Assembly: GCA_015523135.1 (NCBI GenBank)
Contig: WAKY01000054.1
Span: forward strand, 1 to 6,849
Direction of reading: 5' to 3'
DNA: 6,849 nt
From: Candidatus Aciduliprofundum sp.
GTDB lineage: Archaea; Thermoplasmatota; Thermoplasmata; Thermoplasmatales; Aciduliprofundaceae
The notes below the pieces were generated by a model. It worked only from the letters and a program-made list of their open reading frames with translations. It did no database searches and was not told where the DNA came from. A program made the translations under genes and the position numbers. Positions 1 to 4,856 of the stretch are shown here, in pieces; the stretch's first letter is position 1; the number at the start of each line of letters is the position of its first letter.

Positions 1-70
1 ACCACCTTTTTTCCATACTCTCTTTCTCGTTGAACACAAATATCATTCCCAGATACTCTCTGGTGGCCAT
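1..70 (-). CDS. Partial downstream gene, candidate immunity protein for the toxin (cut by window edge)
   Basis: A reading frame opens at the ATG at 70 and runs to the window edge without a stop (23 complete codons, beginning MATREYLGMIF). The ATG lies two bases after the TAG of the large toxin-like gene and is preceded by GGAGGG at 79-84, eight bases upstream, which overlaps the last codons of the toxin gene. This is a textbook translationally coupled second gene. No family can be recognised from 23 residues. In polymorphic toxin systems the gene immediately 3' of the toxin usually encodes the cognate immunity protein that neutralises the C-terminal toxin domain, and that role is inferred here from position alone. 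The rest of the gene lies left of the window. The frame and the ribosome binding site are seen directly; the function is inference. Confidence 0.62.
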   Translation of the reverse strand, partial: MATREYLGMIFVFNEKESMEKRW

Positions 71-72
71 TT

Positions 73-3000
73 CTACATCCCTCCAAAAAATACCAATTCT
101 ATCGTCCATTCGTTCATACCCAACTCACCTTTGTACTCCTTTATCCTGTTCAATATCTCATCCCTGTATCCCGAATATTTTTCTGGTAAATATATCTTCA
201 GTCGTTTTACTCCTCCGTACTTCCAGCTAACCTCTGACGCTTCTTTGTAGTTGTTCATAAGCTTGTATAATGTGTTTTTGTCAACTCTTTTCGTCGTTAA
301 CCATTTGTTAATATCTCCTCCAGGTATATCACTCTTCACTTCTCCGTACCATATCTTGTTGTCTATCCTCAAAATTTCATCTATCTCTTTCTTTGGAGAA
401 TTTATATCTATTCCTATAACTTCCCAACCTCTATCCTCCGCCAACATTGCTGCTCGCATTTCAGCTTCATAAGATTGTGTCCTCGTTAAAATATCTTCAG
501 AAGATAAACCTTTCCACTTATCTGACTTAAACTTGCTCTTAAAATCCCCCATTAGCTTATCAAGCCCATCCACATTCCCCAGTTTAGATTGCACATCATC
601 GATAAATCCTAACGGCGATTCACCGCGAACCTCCCGGAACGCTGCCATCCATCTTGCCAGATTTTCATTCTCCAGTTCTGAGGAAAATCCCAATTTAGAG
701 CCTAATACATCCCAGTCTTTCAGAAAGTTTGCTAATTTTTCAGGATCTTTCGCCATTTGGGAGTTCTTCACCACTTCCAGTGCGTCTTCCACATATTTTG
801 CATCTTTGCCATCTTCCACCAATTTTATGATCTCATCGATTGGCTTCTTATCCGGTCCAGTTGCTGAGAATCCGAACCACTCGGCCACGCGGTTCATTAG
901 CTCTTTTGTTTTCTCGGACATCTTGCCGCTCTGCACCAATTCTTTCACCGCCGCTTTAAGAGCGGAGCTCTTCTCCATCAATTTGCCCAGGGCGAGGGAT
1001 TTTACATCTTCAAGCAAGCTTTTCATCTTCTCAATTGTATCTGCAATCTTTTCAAATGCATTTGCTAATTTGCCAGCATCATCTCCTATCTTCTCTATAA
1101 AACTGCCAAGATTTCCTGCAAAATCACTCGGCTGTATTGCCATAGCCACTACAAATCCTATTATCTCCCCAACCACGAACATGTCAAAACATTCCTGCCG
1201 TACCTCATCTCTCTTTGTAGAATCACTTATATAGCTAACTAAGGCATTAACCTTTGATTCTATATCTTTCTTTATTCCATCCAGCACCGCAGTTATCGTG
1301 CTCATTACTCCGTTACTCTTTAGGGCGTTAATGAAAGATTTTATCCCCTCTATAAACTTACTCGGATCCTTCACTATATCTATAAGCCCTCCAATGCTGT
1401 TGCTCCACAGACTCTCTCCCAATGCCCAGCCCAGGGCTATTAAGGGTGCCAAATCTGGATACTTCGATATGAGATTCTTAACAGCAGTTGATATTGCCCC
1501 TGAAACAAATTTACTTATCTTATCCCATATACTCGCAAGATCTGTGTAAAGATCATGACTGTAGGTATATGTGATCTGGTTTCCATTTACATCTGTAACA
1601 ACAATCTTTATCTTATTCCCATCAATATAATCCTTAGGATCATCGGTTACACTGGCATTAATCCACGCATGCTTTTCATATACATTCCCATTCCACTGAT
1701 CCTTTAAAGTGCCTCCATCATAGTATAACACCGTGACCTTGGCTACCGCTACATTATCCTCTACATATAGATCCTTAACTAGCCATTTACCATCCGATGC
1801 ATAAATATGAGGCACATCCATCTTAGGCTTTTCATCCTCCTTTATCGTGGGATATTTATCAAATTTATCAATTATACCATCACTATCCGTATCCATATTC
1901 CTTGGATCAGTATCTAGCTTCCATTCCTCATAATCCGATAATCCATCCCAATCTGTATCTTTGCTATTGGGATCAGAGCTAACCCACTTGCCTTCACTCC
2001 ATACATACCAGCCATGTACCTCCATATAATCTGTAAGCCCATCTCCATCCGTATCAGCCCTCGTAGGTGAGGTTTTTAACTCTTTAACCTCTTCATAATC
2101 GCTCAGCCCATCTCCGTCTGTATCGGCACTCTCCGGATTCGTGCCTAACTTATATTCTTCATAATCCGATAATCCATCTCCATCTGTATCCGTGGAATTG
2201 GGATCAGATGTAACATGCTCCGTGTGCTTATGACCCTGCGAATCGTACCAAGTTATATCCCAACCAGATTCTTCCGTAACATCGTACAACCCATCTCCAT
2301 CAGTGTCCTTACCTTCACCAGTCCCAGAATCTGGAATCGGTGCCCTGTATGTTAAATACTCTTTCCCATTAGATGTGCTGGATTTGCTAGGCATGATAAC
2401 TATATTAGTGTGCCCAGAATCACTTCTTACCTCAAGAACATCGTATACATCCTTGCTGTTCTCCCAGTTGAGCCCCATCTGCAAATCTTTACCTGCGTAT
2501 CCCTTCAATATGTCCTGATCTTCTCTAAAACTCGCATTAATGTTCGCACTGCCATTGTATATTATATGCGCCTCATGCCCACTTCTATACGGCGCTTGCA
2601 AATAACCCGTGCCATTGTCTATTATCGCTATATCTTGGAGATTCACTCCCTTATAAACCCACTCTACCCTGTATTGAACTTTCTTGCTAAACCAAATCCT
2701 AAAACTTGGATACAGGGGCTTGTACCTCTTAAACTTCCTCTTCTCAAAATATTTCAACATAACCTTAACCCTTATTTTTCCCCGATGCTCCATCTTTATC
2801 TTTACCGTATGCCATTTACCATGATCCCTCTCTCTTATCTTTATGTGATTGAACTTTACATCTACCCATTTGCCTCTCTCTTTTATCTCTACTATGGGCT
2901 GCATCTTCTCAATCAGTACCTTCCCATCTTTCGCACTCTTTATCGTCGCACTCCCGTCCTTGTTTATCATCAAAATAATTCGCCTGTTATTGAAAACTAA

Positions 3001-3135
3001 CCCTTCAAAACTTCCTCCTCTTTCTCTATGTCCCCTCTTTATATCCTTCCCATGAATGTCCACCATCAGCCCACTGCTCAATAGCAAAACCACACTCACT
3101 ATAACCATTATCTTGATTATTCCTGCTGCTTTCAT
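73..3135 (-). CDS. Secreted multidomain polymorphic-toxin-like protein: TSP3 calcium-binding repeats and C-terminal PD-(D/E)XK nuclease-like domain
   Basis: 1020 residues. Residues 1-29 form a Sec-type signal (basic start, hydrophobic core VIVSVVLLLSSGLMV, no lipobox). Residues about 40-265 are beta-rich and very basic. Six thrombospondin type 3 repeats (DTDGDGLSDYEE type) fall at about 277-426 and should bind Ca2+ outside the cell. Residues 440-528 look like an Ig-like beta segment. Residues 530-760 are helical with hydrophobic stretches (560-588, 652-668). The C-terminal 140 residues resemble a restriction-endonuclease fold: helix Glu (889/892), E917-x-D919, strand, then G-E932-V-K934, followed by a helix. 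I infer an exported effector that attacks nucleic acid in rival cells, with the C-terminus as toxin tip. A coupled downstream gene starts two bases after the stop and may be its immunity gene. The start is the ATG at 3135, behind a GGGGGAT-like site. Signal and repeats are certain; the nuclease fold is a motif-level call. The alternative is a surface protein with an unrelated C-terminus. Confidence 0.85.
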   Translation of the reverse strand: MKAAGIIKIMVIVSVVLLLSSGLMVDIHGKDIKRGHRERGGSFEGLVFNNRRIILMINKDGSATIKSAKDGKVLIEKMQPIVEIKERGKWVDVKFNHIKIRERDHGKWHTVKIKMEHRGKIRVKVMLKYFEKRKFKRYKPLYPSFRIWFSKKVQYRVEWVYKGVNLQDIAIIDNGTGYLQAPYRSGHEAHIIYNGSANINASFREDQDILKGYAGKDLQMGLNWENSKDVYDVLEVRSDSGHTNIVIMPSKSSTSNGKEYLTYRAPIPDSGTGEGKDTDGDGLYDVTEESGWDITWYDSQGHKHTEHVTSDPNSTDTDGDGLSDYEEYKLGTNPESADTDGDGLSDYEEVKELKTSPTRADTDGDGLTDYMEVHGWYVWSEGKWVSSDPNSKDTDWDGLSDYEEWKLDTDPRNMDTDSDGIIDKFDKYPTIKEDEKPKMDVPHIYASDGKWLVKDLYVEDNVAVAKVTVLYYDGGTLKDQWNGNVYEKHAWINASVTDDPKDYIDGNKIKIVVTDVNGNQITYTYSHDLYTDLASIWDKISKFVSGAISTAVKNLISKYPDLAPLIALGWALGESLWSNSIGGLIDIVKDPSKFIEGIKSFINALKSNGVMSTITAVLDGIKKDIESKVNALVSYISDSTKRDEVRQECFDMFVVGEIIGFVVAMAIQPSDFAGNLGSFIEKIGDDAGKLANAFEKIADTIEKMKSLLEDVKSLALGKLMEKSSALKAAVKELVQSGKMSEKTKELMNRVAEWFGFSATGPDKKPIDEIIKLVEDGKDAKYVEDALEVVKNSQMAKDPEKLANFLKDWDVLGSKLGFSSELENENLARWMAAFREVRGESPLGFIDDVQSKLGNVDGLDKLMGDFKSKFKSDKWKGLSSEDILTRTQSYEAEMRAAMLAEDRGWEVIGIDINSPKKEIDEILRIDNKIWYGEVKSDIPGGDINKWLTTKRVDKNTLYKLMNNYKEASEVSWKYGGVKRLKIYLPEKYSGYRDEILNRIKEYKGELGMNEWTIELVFFGGM
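76..498 (-). other. Region encoding the predicted PD-(D/E)XK nuclease toxin tip (residues about 880-1020)
   Basis: The key codons are E917/D919 (about 379-387) and E932-V-K934 (334-342), separated by a short strand ending WYGEVK, which is the spacing of the PD-(D/E)XK core. An upstream helix with E889/E892 could give the alpha-1 glutamate, and the downstream helix NKWLTTKRVDKNTLYKLM is rich in Lys and Arg that could bind nucleic acid. The polypeptide ends in a beta strand (WTIELVFFGGM). The call rests on motif order only. Confidence 0.6.
79..84 (-). promoter_or_regulatory. Shine-Dalgarno GGAGGG for the partial downstream gene
   Basis: GGAGGG on the minus strand sits eight bases before the ATG at 70 and inside the final Gly-Gly codons of the upstream gene. 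It matches the archaeal anti-SD and decides both the existence and the start of the short edge ORF. Confidence 0.7.
1858..2307 (-). repeat. Six thrombospondin type 3 (DxDxDG) repeats inside the toxin-like gene
   Basis: Encoded repeats start at about residues 277, 316, 338, 361, 393 and 415. Four read DTDGDGL exactly; the fifth has Trp and the last Ser in place of the first Gly, and the last also has Ile for Leu (DTDWDGL, DTDSDGI). Several are joined by the usual LGTNP-type or SDPNS linkers. The Asp ladder is the calcium ligand set of this family. It is a protein-level repeat: at the DNA level the units (cccatctccatc type on the plus strand) are only partly conserved. Confidence 0.95.
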
Positions 3136-3145
3136 TTGTTTTATC

Positions 3146-3161
3146 CCCCTATGCTGAGGGG
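3146..3161 (-). promoter_or_regulatory. Short hairpin overlapping the toxin gene ribosome binding site
   Basis: In the minus-strand leader, CCCCT-CAGCAT-AGGGG is a perfect 5-bp inverted repeat. Its right arm is part of the G-run (AGGGGGAT) that acts as the Shine-Dalgarno for the ATG at 3135. If transcribed, pairing would hide the ribosome binding site. At the high growth temperature suspected, a 5-bp GC-rich stem would be marginal, so the regulatory reading is speculative. Confidence 0.4.
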
Positions 3162-3174
3162 TATCTTTGAGATT

Positions 3175-3182
3175 TATTTAAA
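3175..3182 (-). promoter_or_regulatory. Candidate TATA box for the toxin-like gene
   Basis: TTTAAATA on the minus strand is preceded by an A-rich BRE-like stretch (CCAAAAAA). It is centred about 43 bp before the ATG at 3135, so a start 25 bp downstream gives a leader of roughly 15-20 nt carrying the G-rich ribosome binding site. A second AT-rich element (TTTAAATTAA, near 3200-3210) could serve instead. Confidence 0.4.
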
Positions 3183-3276
3183 TTTTTTGGAGAATTTTAA
3201 AGTTAATTTAAATCACAAAATTGACCCTCCCAATCTGTATCAATTCTGGACAAATTTAGGTAATTAAAGAATGTCT

Positions 3277-3289
3277 GAAATAAAATAAA
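3277..3289 (-). terminator. T-rich transcription end of the 98-residue gene
   Basis: Directly after the TAG of the small gene, the minus strand reads GTTTATTTTATTTCAG. Oligo-T tracts of this sort end archaeal transcripts without a hairpin. It lies ahead of the toxin promoter, in keeping with the two genes being separate units. Confidence 0.3.
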
Positions 3290-3290
3290 C

Positions 3291-3587
3291 CTACTCTTTT
3301 TCTCTCAATTTCTTAAGTCCTCTTTTTATGTCCTTCTCTGCAAATTGCACAGTCACCTTCTGCTCTTCTAAAACCTTGTCTATGTTCCTCTTCAAAACAT
3401 CGGTAAATAAGGATAGTATATCTTCCCTATTTCCTTCAAATTCTATACCCTCGTAGATTCTATCATTCTTAACAAGGGATAGTGCTGCAATGCCTTTATG
3501 GCCTATTATACCGTACGCTTCAACAACTATCTCTCCATCCCAGTCTTTTACAATCTTCTGGAGCTCATCTAAATTATCCACCTTCAT
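3291..3587 (-). CDS. Hypothetical 98-residue alpha/beta protein upstream of the toxin gene
   Basis: I do not recognise this protein. It has no signal peptide or membrane segment and should be cytoplasmic. The visible pattern is helix (NLDELQKIVKDW), strand (GEIVVEAYGII), a GHKG turn, two strands (IAALSLV, RIYEGIEFEG), a long helix (EDILSLFTDVLKRNIDKVLEEQ), a short strand (VTVQFA) and a very basic C-terminal helix ending LKKLREKE. The ATG at 3587 has no Shine-Dalgarno but has a TATA box at 3611-3618, the right distance for a leaderless transcript. The toxin-like gene starts 155 bp downstream on the same strand with its own promoter signals, so a shared operon is possible but not needed. An immunity or regulatory role would be guesswork. 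Confidence 0.75.
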   Translation of the reverse strand: MKVDNLDELQKIVKDWDGEIVVEAYGIIGHKGIAALSLVKNDRIYEGIEFEGNREDILSLFTDVLKRNIDKVLEEQKVTVQFAEKDIKRGLKKLREKE

Positions 3588-3610
3588 TTAAGTAATAAAA
3601 GATAAAAAAG

Positions 3611-3618
3611 AATATAAA
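3611..3618 (-). promoter_or_regulatory. TATA box for the 98-residue gene (leaderless)
   Basis: TTTATATT on the minus strand follows an A-rich BRE-like run (GAAAAAA) and lies 24-31 bases upstream of the ATG at 3587. Transcription should therefore begin at or next to the start codon, which fits the absence of a ribosome binding site. Confidence 0.6.
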
Positions 3619-3672
3619 TTTTTTCTACATAATAACCATTTTAATAATCTTTTAATGCTTGCCTGAGAGAGA

Positions 3673-3685
3673 TGCTAATCTAGCA
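3673..3685. promoter_or_regulatory. Inverted repeat in a divergent promoter region (possible operator)
   Basis: TGCTA-ATC-TAGCA is a perfect 5-bp inverted repeat between the divergent TATA boxes of the minus-strand gene at 3587 and the plus-strand ORF at 3727. It lies about 12 bp upstream of the latter's TATA box. It could be a small operator, for instance for an antitoxin dimer, but arms this short can arise by chance. Confidence 0.25.
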
Positions 3686-3696
3686 GTATAAGAAAA

Positions 3697-3708
3697 TTTT
3701 AAAATATA
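3697..3708 (+). promoter_or_regulatory. TATA box for the 54-residue antitoxin-like ORF
   Basis: TTTTAAAATATA is preceded by AGAAAA (BRE-like) and centred about 25 bp before the ATG at 3727, which predicts a leaderless transcript. It supports that short ORF as a real gene. Confidence 0.5.
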
Positions 3709-3726
3709 GGATTTGATGGGTAAAAG

Positions 3727-3891
3727 ATGAGTGCCAATACAGATGCTCTAAATGTAAAGGATATTCTGATGCATAGAGTGAAGAATTACGATGCGATACT
3801 CTCCGCAATCAAAGAGCAGGATAAGCTCAGAAAGAAGGTTGAAGGAGAGAGTAGCACCGAAATAATTAGAAAGTGGAGAGATGCTAGATAG
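3727..3891 (+). CDS. Small antitoxin-like protein (VapB-type tail), 54 residues
   Basis: A complete short ORF, ATG to TAG, beginning MSANTDALNVKDIL and ending TEIIRKWRDAR. It is almost wholly helical and charged. Its last 22 residues align without gaps with the tail of the broken antitoxin at 4526-4733: about 12 identities, including L-x-KK-x-EG and TE-x-IRK-x-R-x-x-R. The latter sits directly in front of a PIN-domain start, so both are probably VapB-type antitoxin tails, the part that wraps the toxin. The N-terminal strand expected of a ribbon-helix-helix DNA-binding domain is not evident, so this may be an N-terminally shortened or remodelled antitoxin. The TATA box at 3697-3708 fits a leaderless start. 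A VapC-like stub overlaps its end (ATG at 3881), the arrangement usual in vapBC. The VapB reading is moderately supported. Confidence 0.6.
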   Translation: MSANTDALNVKDILMHRVKNYDAILSAIKEQDKLRKKVEGESSTEIIRKWRDAR

Positions 3892-3961
3892 AAAACGCTC
3901 ATTTATTCACTTAGCTCCTGAATTTACTCCGCACAGTGATGAAAAATATTATAAACTATAA
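3881..3961 (+). pseudogene. Possible VapC (PIN-domain) N-terminal stub
   Basis: An ATG overlapping the end of the 54-residue ORF opens a 26-codon frame ending in TAA (MLDRKRSFIHLAPEF, then TPHSDEKYYKL). It sits where a vapC would start. It loosely follows the PIN N-terminal pattern of an early Asp followed by an FIHL-like strand or helix and a TPHSDE-like turn, with the usual [T/S][N/D] after the Asp lost. The frame stops just where the relB promoter begins, so the rest of any toxin is gone. The match is weak and the frame could be chance. Confidence 0.3.
3947..3954 (+). promoter_or_regulatory. TATA box for the relBE operon (leaderless)
   Basis: TATTATAA follows GAAAAA (BRE-like) and is centred about 27 bp before the ATG at 3978. 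No Shine-Dalgarno precedes that ATG (CCTATAGACAACT), so the transcript is probably leaderless for the antitoxin gene. Confidence 0.55.
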
Positions 3962-3977
3962 TTACCTATAGACAACT

Positions 3978-4196
3978 ATGGCAACAACCATACAGGTAAG
4001 TGAGCAGCTAAAGCGAAAATTGGATGAACTCAAGCTTTATCCACGAGAGAGCTATGAGGATGTTATCTGGGATCTGCTGGAAGCAAACATGGAGCTATCA
4101 GAGGAGATGAAAAAAGAATTGGAGAGAGCGTACAAGGATATAGAGGAGGGAAAAATTTACTCTCACGAAGAAGTTAAGAAGGAGTTGGGGCTTTGA
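3978..4196 (+). CDS. relB: RelB-type antitoxin of an archaeal RelBE module
   Basis: 72 residues. The N-terminus (ATTIQVSEQLKRKLDELKL) is the strand plus first helix of a ribbon-helix-helix DNA-binding domain, followed by YEDVIWDLLEANMEL as the second helix. The C-terminal part (residues about 40-72, AYKDIEEGKIYSHEEVKKEL) is the tail that in this family wraps and neutralises the RelE toxin. As in other such operons the antitoxin dimer is expected to bind its own promoter and repress it. The stop TGA overlaps the start of the toxin gene (TTGA), so the two are translationally coupled. The start ATG at 3978 is set by the TATA box 27 bp upstream and the absence of an SD. The family call is strong; whether RelB is the best name among archaeal RHH antitoxins is less certain. 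Confidence 0.85.
   Translation: MATTIQVSEQLKRKLDELKLYPRESYEDVIWDLLEANMELSEEMKKELERAYKDIEEGKIYSHEEVKKELGL
4181..4184 (+). promoter_or_regulatory. Shine-Dalgarno for the TTG start of relE
   Basis: GGAG (within AAGAAGGAGTTGGGG) lies inside the last codons of the antitoxin gene, eight bases before TTG at 4193. It supports TTG as the real start, since the first in-frame ATG (Met61) would remove most of the RelE fold. Confidence 0.65.
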
Positions 4197-4450
4197 TTTA
4201 CCAAATATTTTACACAGAAACTGCATTGAGAGAATTGAAAAATTTAGATAAAAACACTCAAAGGAGAATTGTTCTAGCTCTGGAGAGAATAAGATACAAC
4301 CCTTTTAAGTATGTGCGCAAACTTGTTGGTAGAGAGGAGTACAGATTGAGAGTGGGAGATTACCGGGTTTTAATGCACATAGACCAAGGAAAACTTATCA
4401 TCCTAGTAGTTGCCCTAGGCCCCAGAAAGAATGTTTACAAGAGAAATTAG
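4193..4450 (+). CDS. relE: RelE/ParE-superfamily toxin
   Basis: 85 residues, the usual length of the family. It has the RelE layout: strand (MIYQIFYTETA), helical hairpin (LRELKNLDKNTQRRIVLALERIRYNPF), then the beta sheet with Y-R-L-R-VGDYRVLMHID and the C-terminal strand ending GPRKNVYKR. The basic and aromatic residues of the last two segments (R52, R54, R59, R78, K79, Y82, R84) match positions used by RelE proteins for mRNA cleavage in the ribosomal A site, so it appears intact. It starts with TTG overlapping the antitoxin stop. The stop at 4448-4450 coincides with the end of a truncated vapC on the other strand. An mRNA-interferase role is inferred from the family; a ParE-like gyrase inhibitor is less likely given the conserved C-terminal basic/Tyr motif. 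Confidence 0.88.
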   Translation: MIYQIFYTETALRELKNLDKNTQRRIVLALERIRYNPFKYVRKLVGREEYRLRVGDYRVLMHIDQGKLIILVVALGPRKNVYKRN

Positions 4451-4542
4451 AAAAAAGCAACCAGAAAATCTCTGGCCTCTTCACCTCTATCAGTATGAAG
4501 TAGAGAATGAAGAAAAACATCACTATCAACTAGAAAACGCAT
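4447..4542 (-). pseudogene. vapC: Truncated vapC, N-terminal 31 codons of a PIN-domain toxin
   Basis: The ATG at 4542 opens a frame reading MRFLVDSDVFLHSLLH, then TDRGEEARDFL, and a stop after VAFF. LVDSDVFL is the first PIN-domain motif, with its metal-binding Asp at residue 6, and the following helix, turn and second helix also fit. A complete VapC is about 120-140 residues, so roughly three quarters is missing, including the later acidic residues. It cannot be an active RNase. The open frame stops exactly where relE ends on the opposite strand, so the loss looks like a junction created when the relBE segment was joined here. The antitoxin remnant overlaps its start by 17 bases, the normal vapBC arrangement. 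Confidence 0.65.
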
Positions 4543-4733
4543 GTCTATCCTCTCTTAGCTTTCTTATATCCTCTGTTGGCTTTGCACCCTCTTCTTTTTT
4601 ACTCAAATTATAAAGGTATGTGCCTAGCTCTATTACCTCCTTATCTCTCTCCTCCAACTCGAATAGCTCTTTTAATTTCTCTTATTTTTAGGTTTTCTCT
4701 TGTGAGACGGTAGAAAATTTCTAAAGAACACAC
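4526..4733 (-). pseudogene. vapB: Frameshifted vapB-like antitoxin remnant
   Basis: The clear part is 51 codons ending at TGA 4526-4528 (KELFELEERDKEVIEL, then GTYLYNLSKKEEGAKPTEDI, then RKLREDRHAFSS). It has no start codon and an upstream in-frame stop at 4682-4684. In the next frame a stretch from GTG at 4733 reads SLEIFYRLTRENLKIREIK. Removing one A from the AAAA run at 4670-4673 joins the two into one chain of about 68 residues with strand, helix, helix and acidic/basic tail, as expected of a ribbon-helix-helix VapB. The truncated vapC starts inside its end. The tail matches the 54-residue ORF at 3727. The antitoxin identity of the tail is fairly well supported; the single-base repair and the GTG start are inference, and a sequencing error is possible. 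Confidence 0.55.
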
Positions 4734-4807
4734 AGAGGGAGAGATACAAGTATTAAAGCAATCTTACACCATCACAACAGCCTTCAACTTATTGTTCTCC
4801 AAAAGAG

Positions 4808-4815
4808 TTAAGTAG
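4808..4815 (+). promoter_or_regulatory. Weak TATA-like element for the ATPase gene
   Basis: TTAAGTAG preceded by CCAAAAGAG (BRE-like) is centred about 29 bp before the ATG at 4841. No Shine-Dalgarno is seen before that ATG, so a leaderless start is plausible, although the box is a poor match. Confidence 0.3.
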
Positions 4816-4856
4816 TACAATTTCATATCATTATTGTACCATGAATGATACAATAA
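4815..4856. promoter_or_regulatory. Three TACAAT half-sites forming nested inverted repeats over the ATPase start codon
   Basis: GTACAAT (4815-4821) pairs with ATTGTAC (4833-4839), and the overlapping TTATTGTA (4831-4838) pairs with TACAATAA (4849-4856). A third pair, TATCATT (4826-4832) and AATGATA (4844-4850), is nested between them. The start ATG at 4841 lies in the ten-base loop of the second repeat. The arrangement suits either an operator with repeated half-sites covering the transcription start, or an mRNA hairpin that presents or hides the start codon. Confidence 0.45.

Noticed and set aside
533..1234. Plus-strand ORF of 233 codons opposite the toxin gene
   Set aside because: Its Ser/Phe/Ile-rich composition is the usual mirror of a Lys/Glu/Asp-rich helical gene. 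The opposite strand has clear domain structure here.
1858..2307. Regularly spaced similar DNA units, as in a CRISPR array
   Set aside because: The units are codons for DTDGDGL calcium repeats, differ at wobble positions, and have no uniform repeat or spacer length.
2410..3000. Plus-strand ORF of 196 codons opposite the toxin gene
   Set aside because: It lies wholly inside the well-supported minus-strand gene, is rich in Leu/Ile/Tyr without domain structure, and has no ribosome binding site.
3588..3726. tRNA or other structured RNA in the divergent intergenic region
   Set aside because: No cloverleaf, TTCGA-type loop or long GC-rich stem is present. The region is explained by two TATA boxes and a short inverted repeat.
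4431..4613. Plus-strand ORF of 60 codons overlapping the end of relE
   Set aside because: The minus strand of the same stretch carries recognisable VapC and antitoxin sequence, and the plus frame reads as noise after relE.
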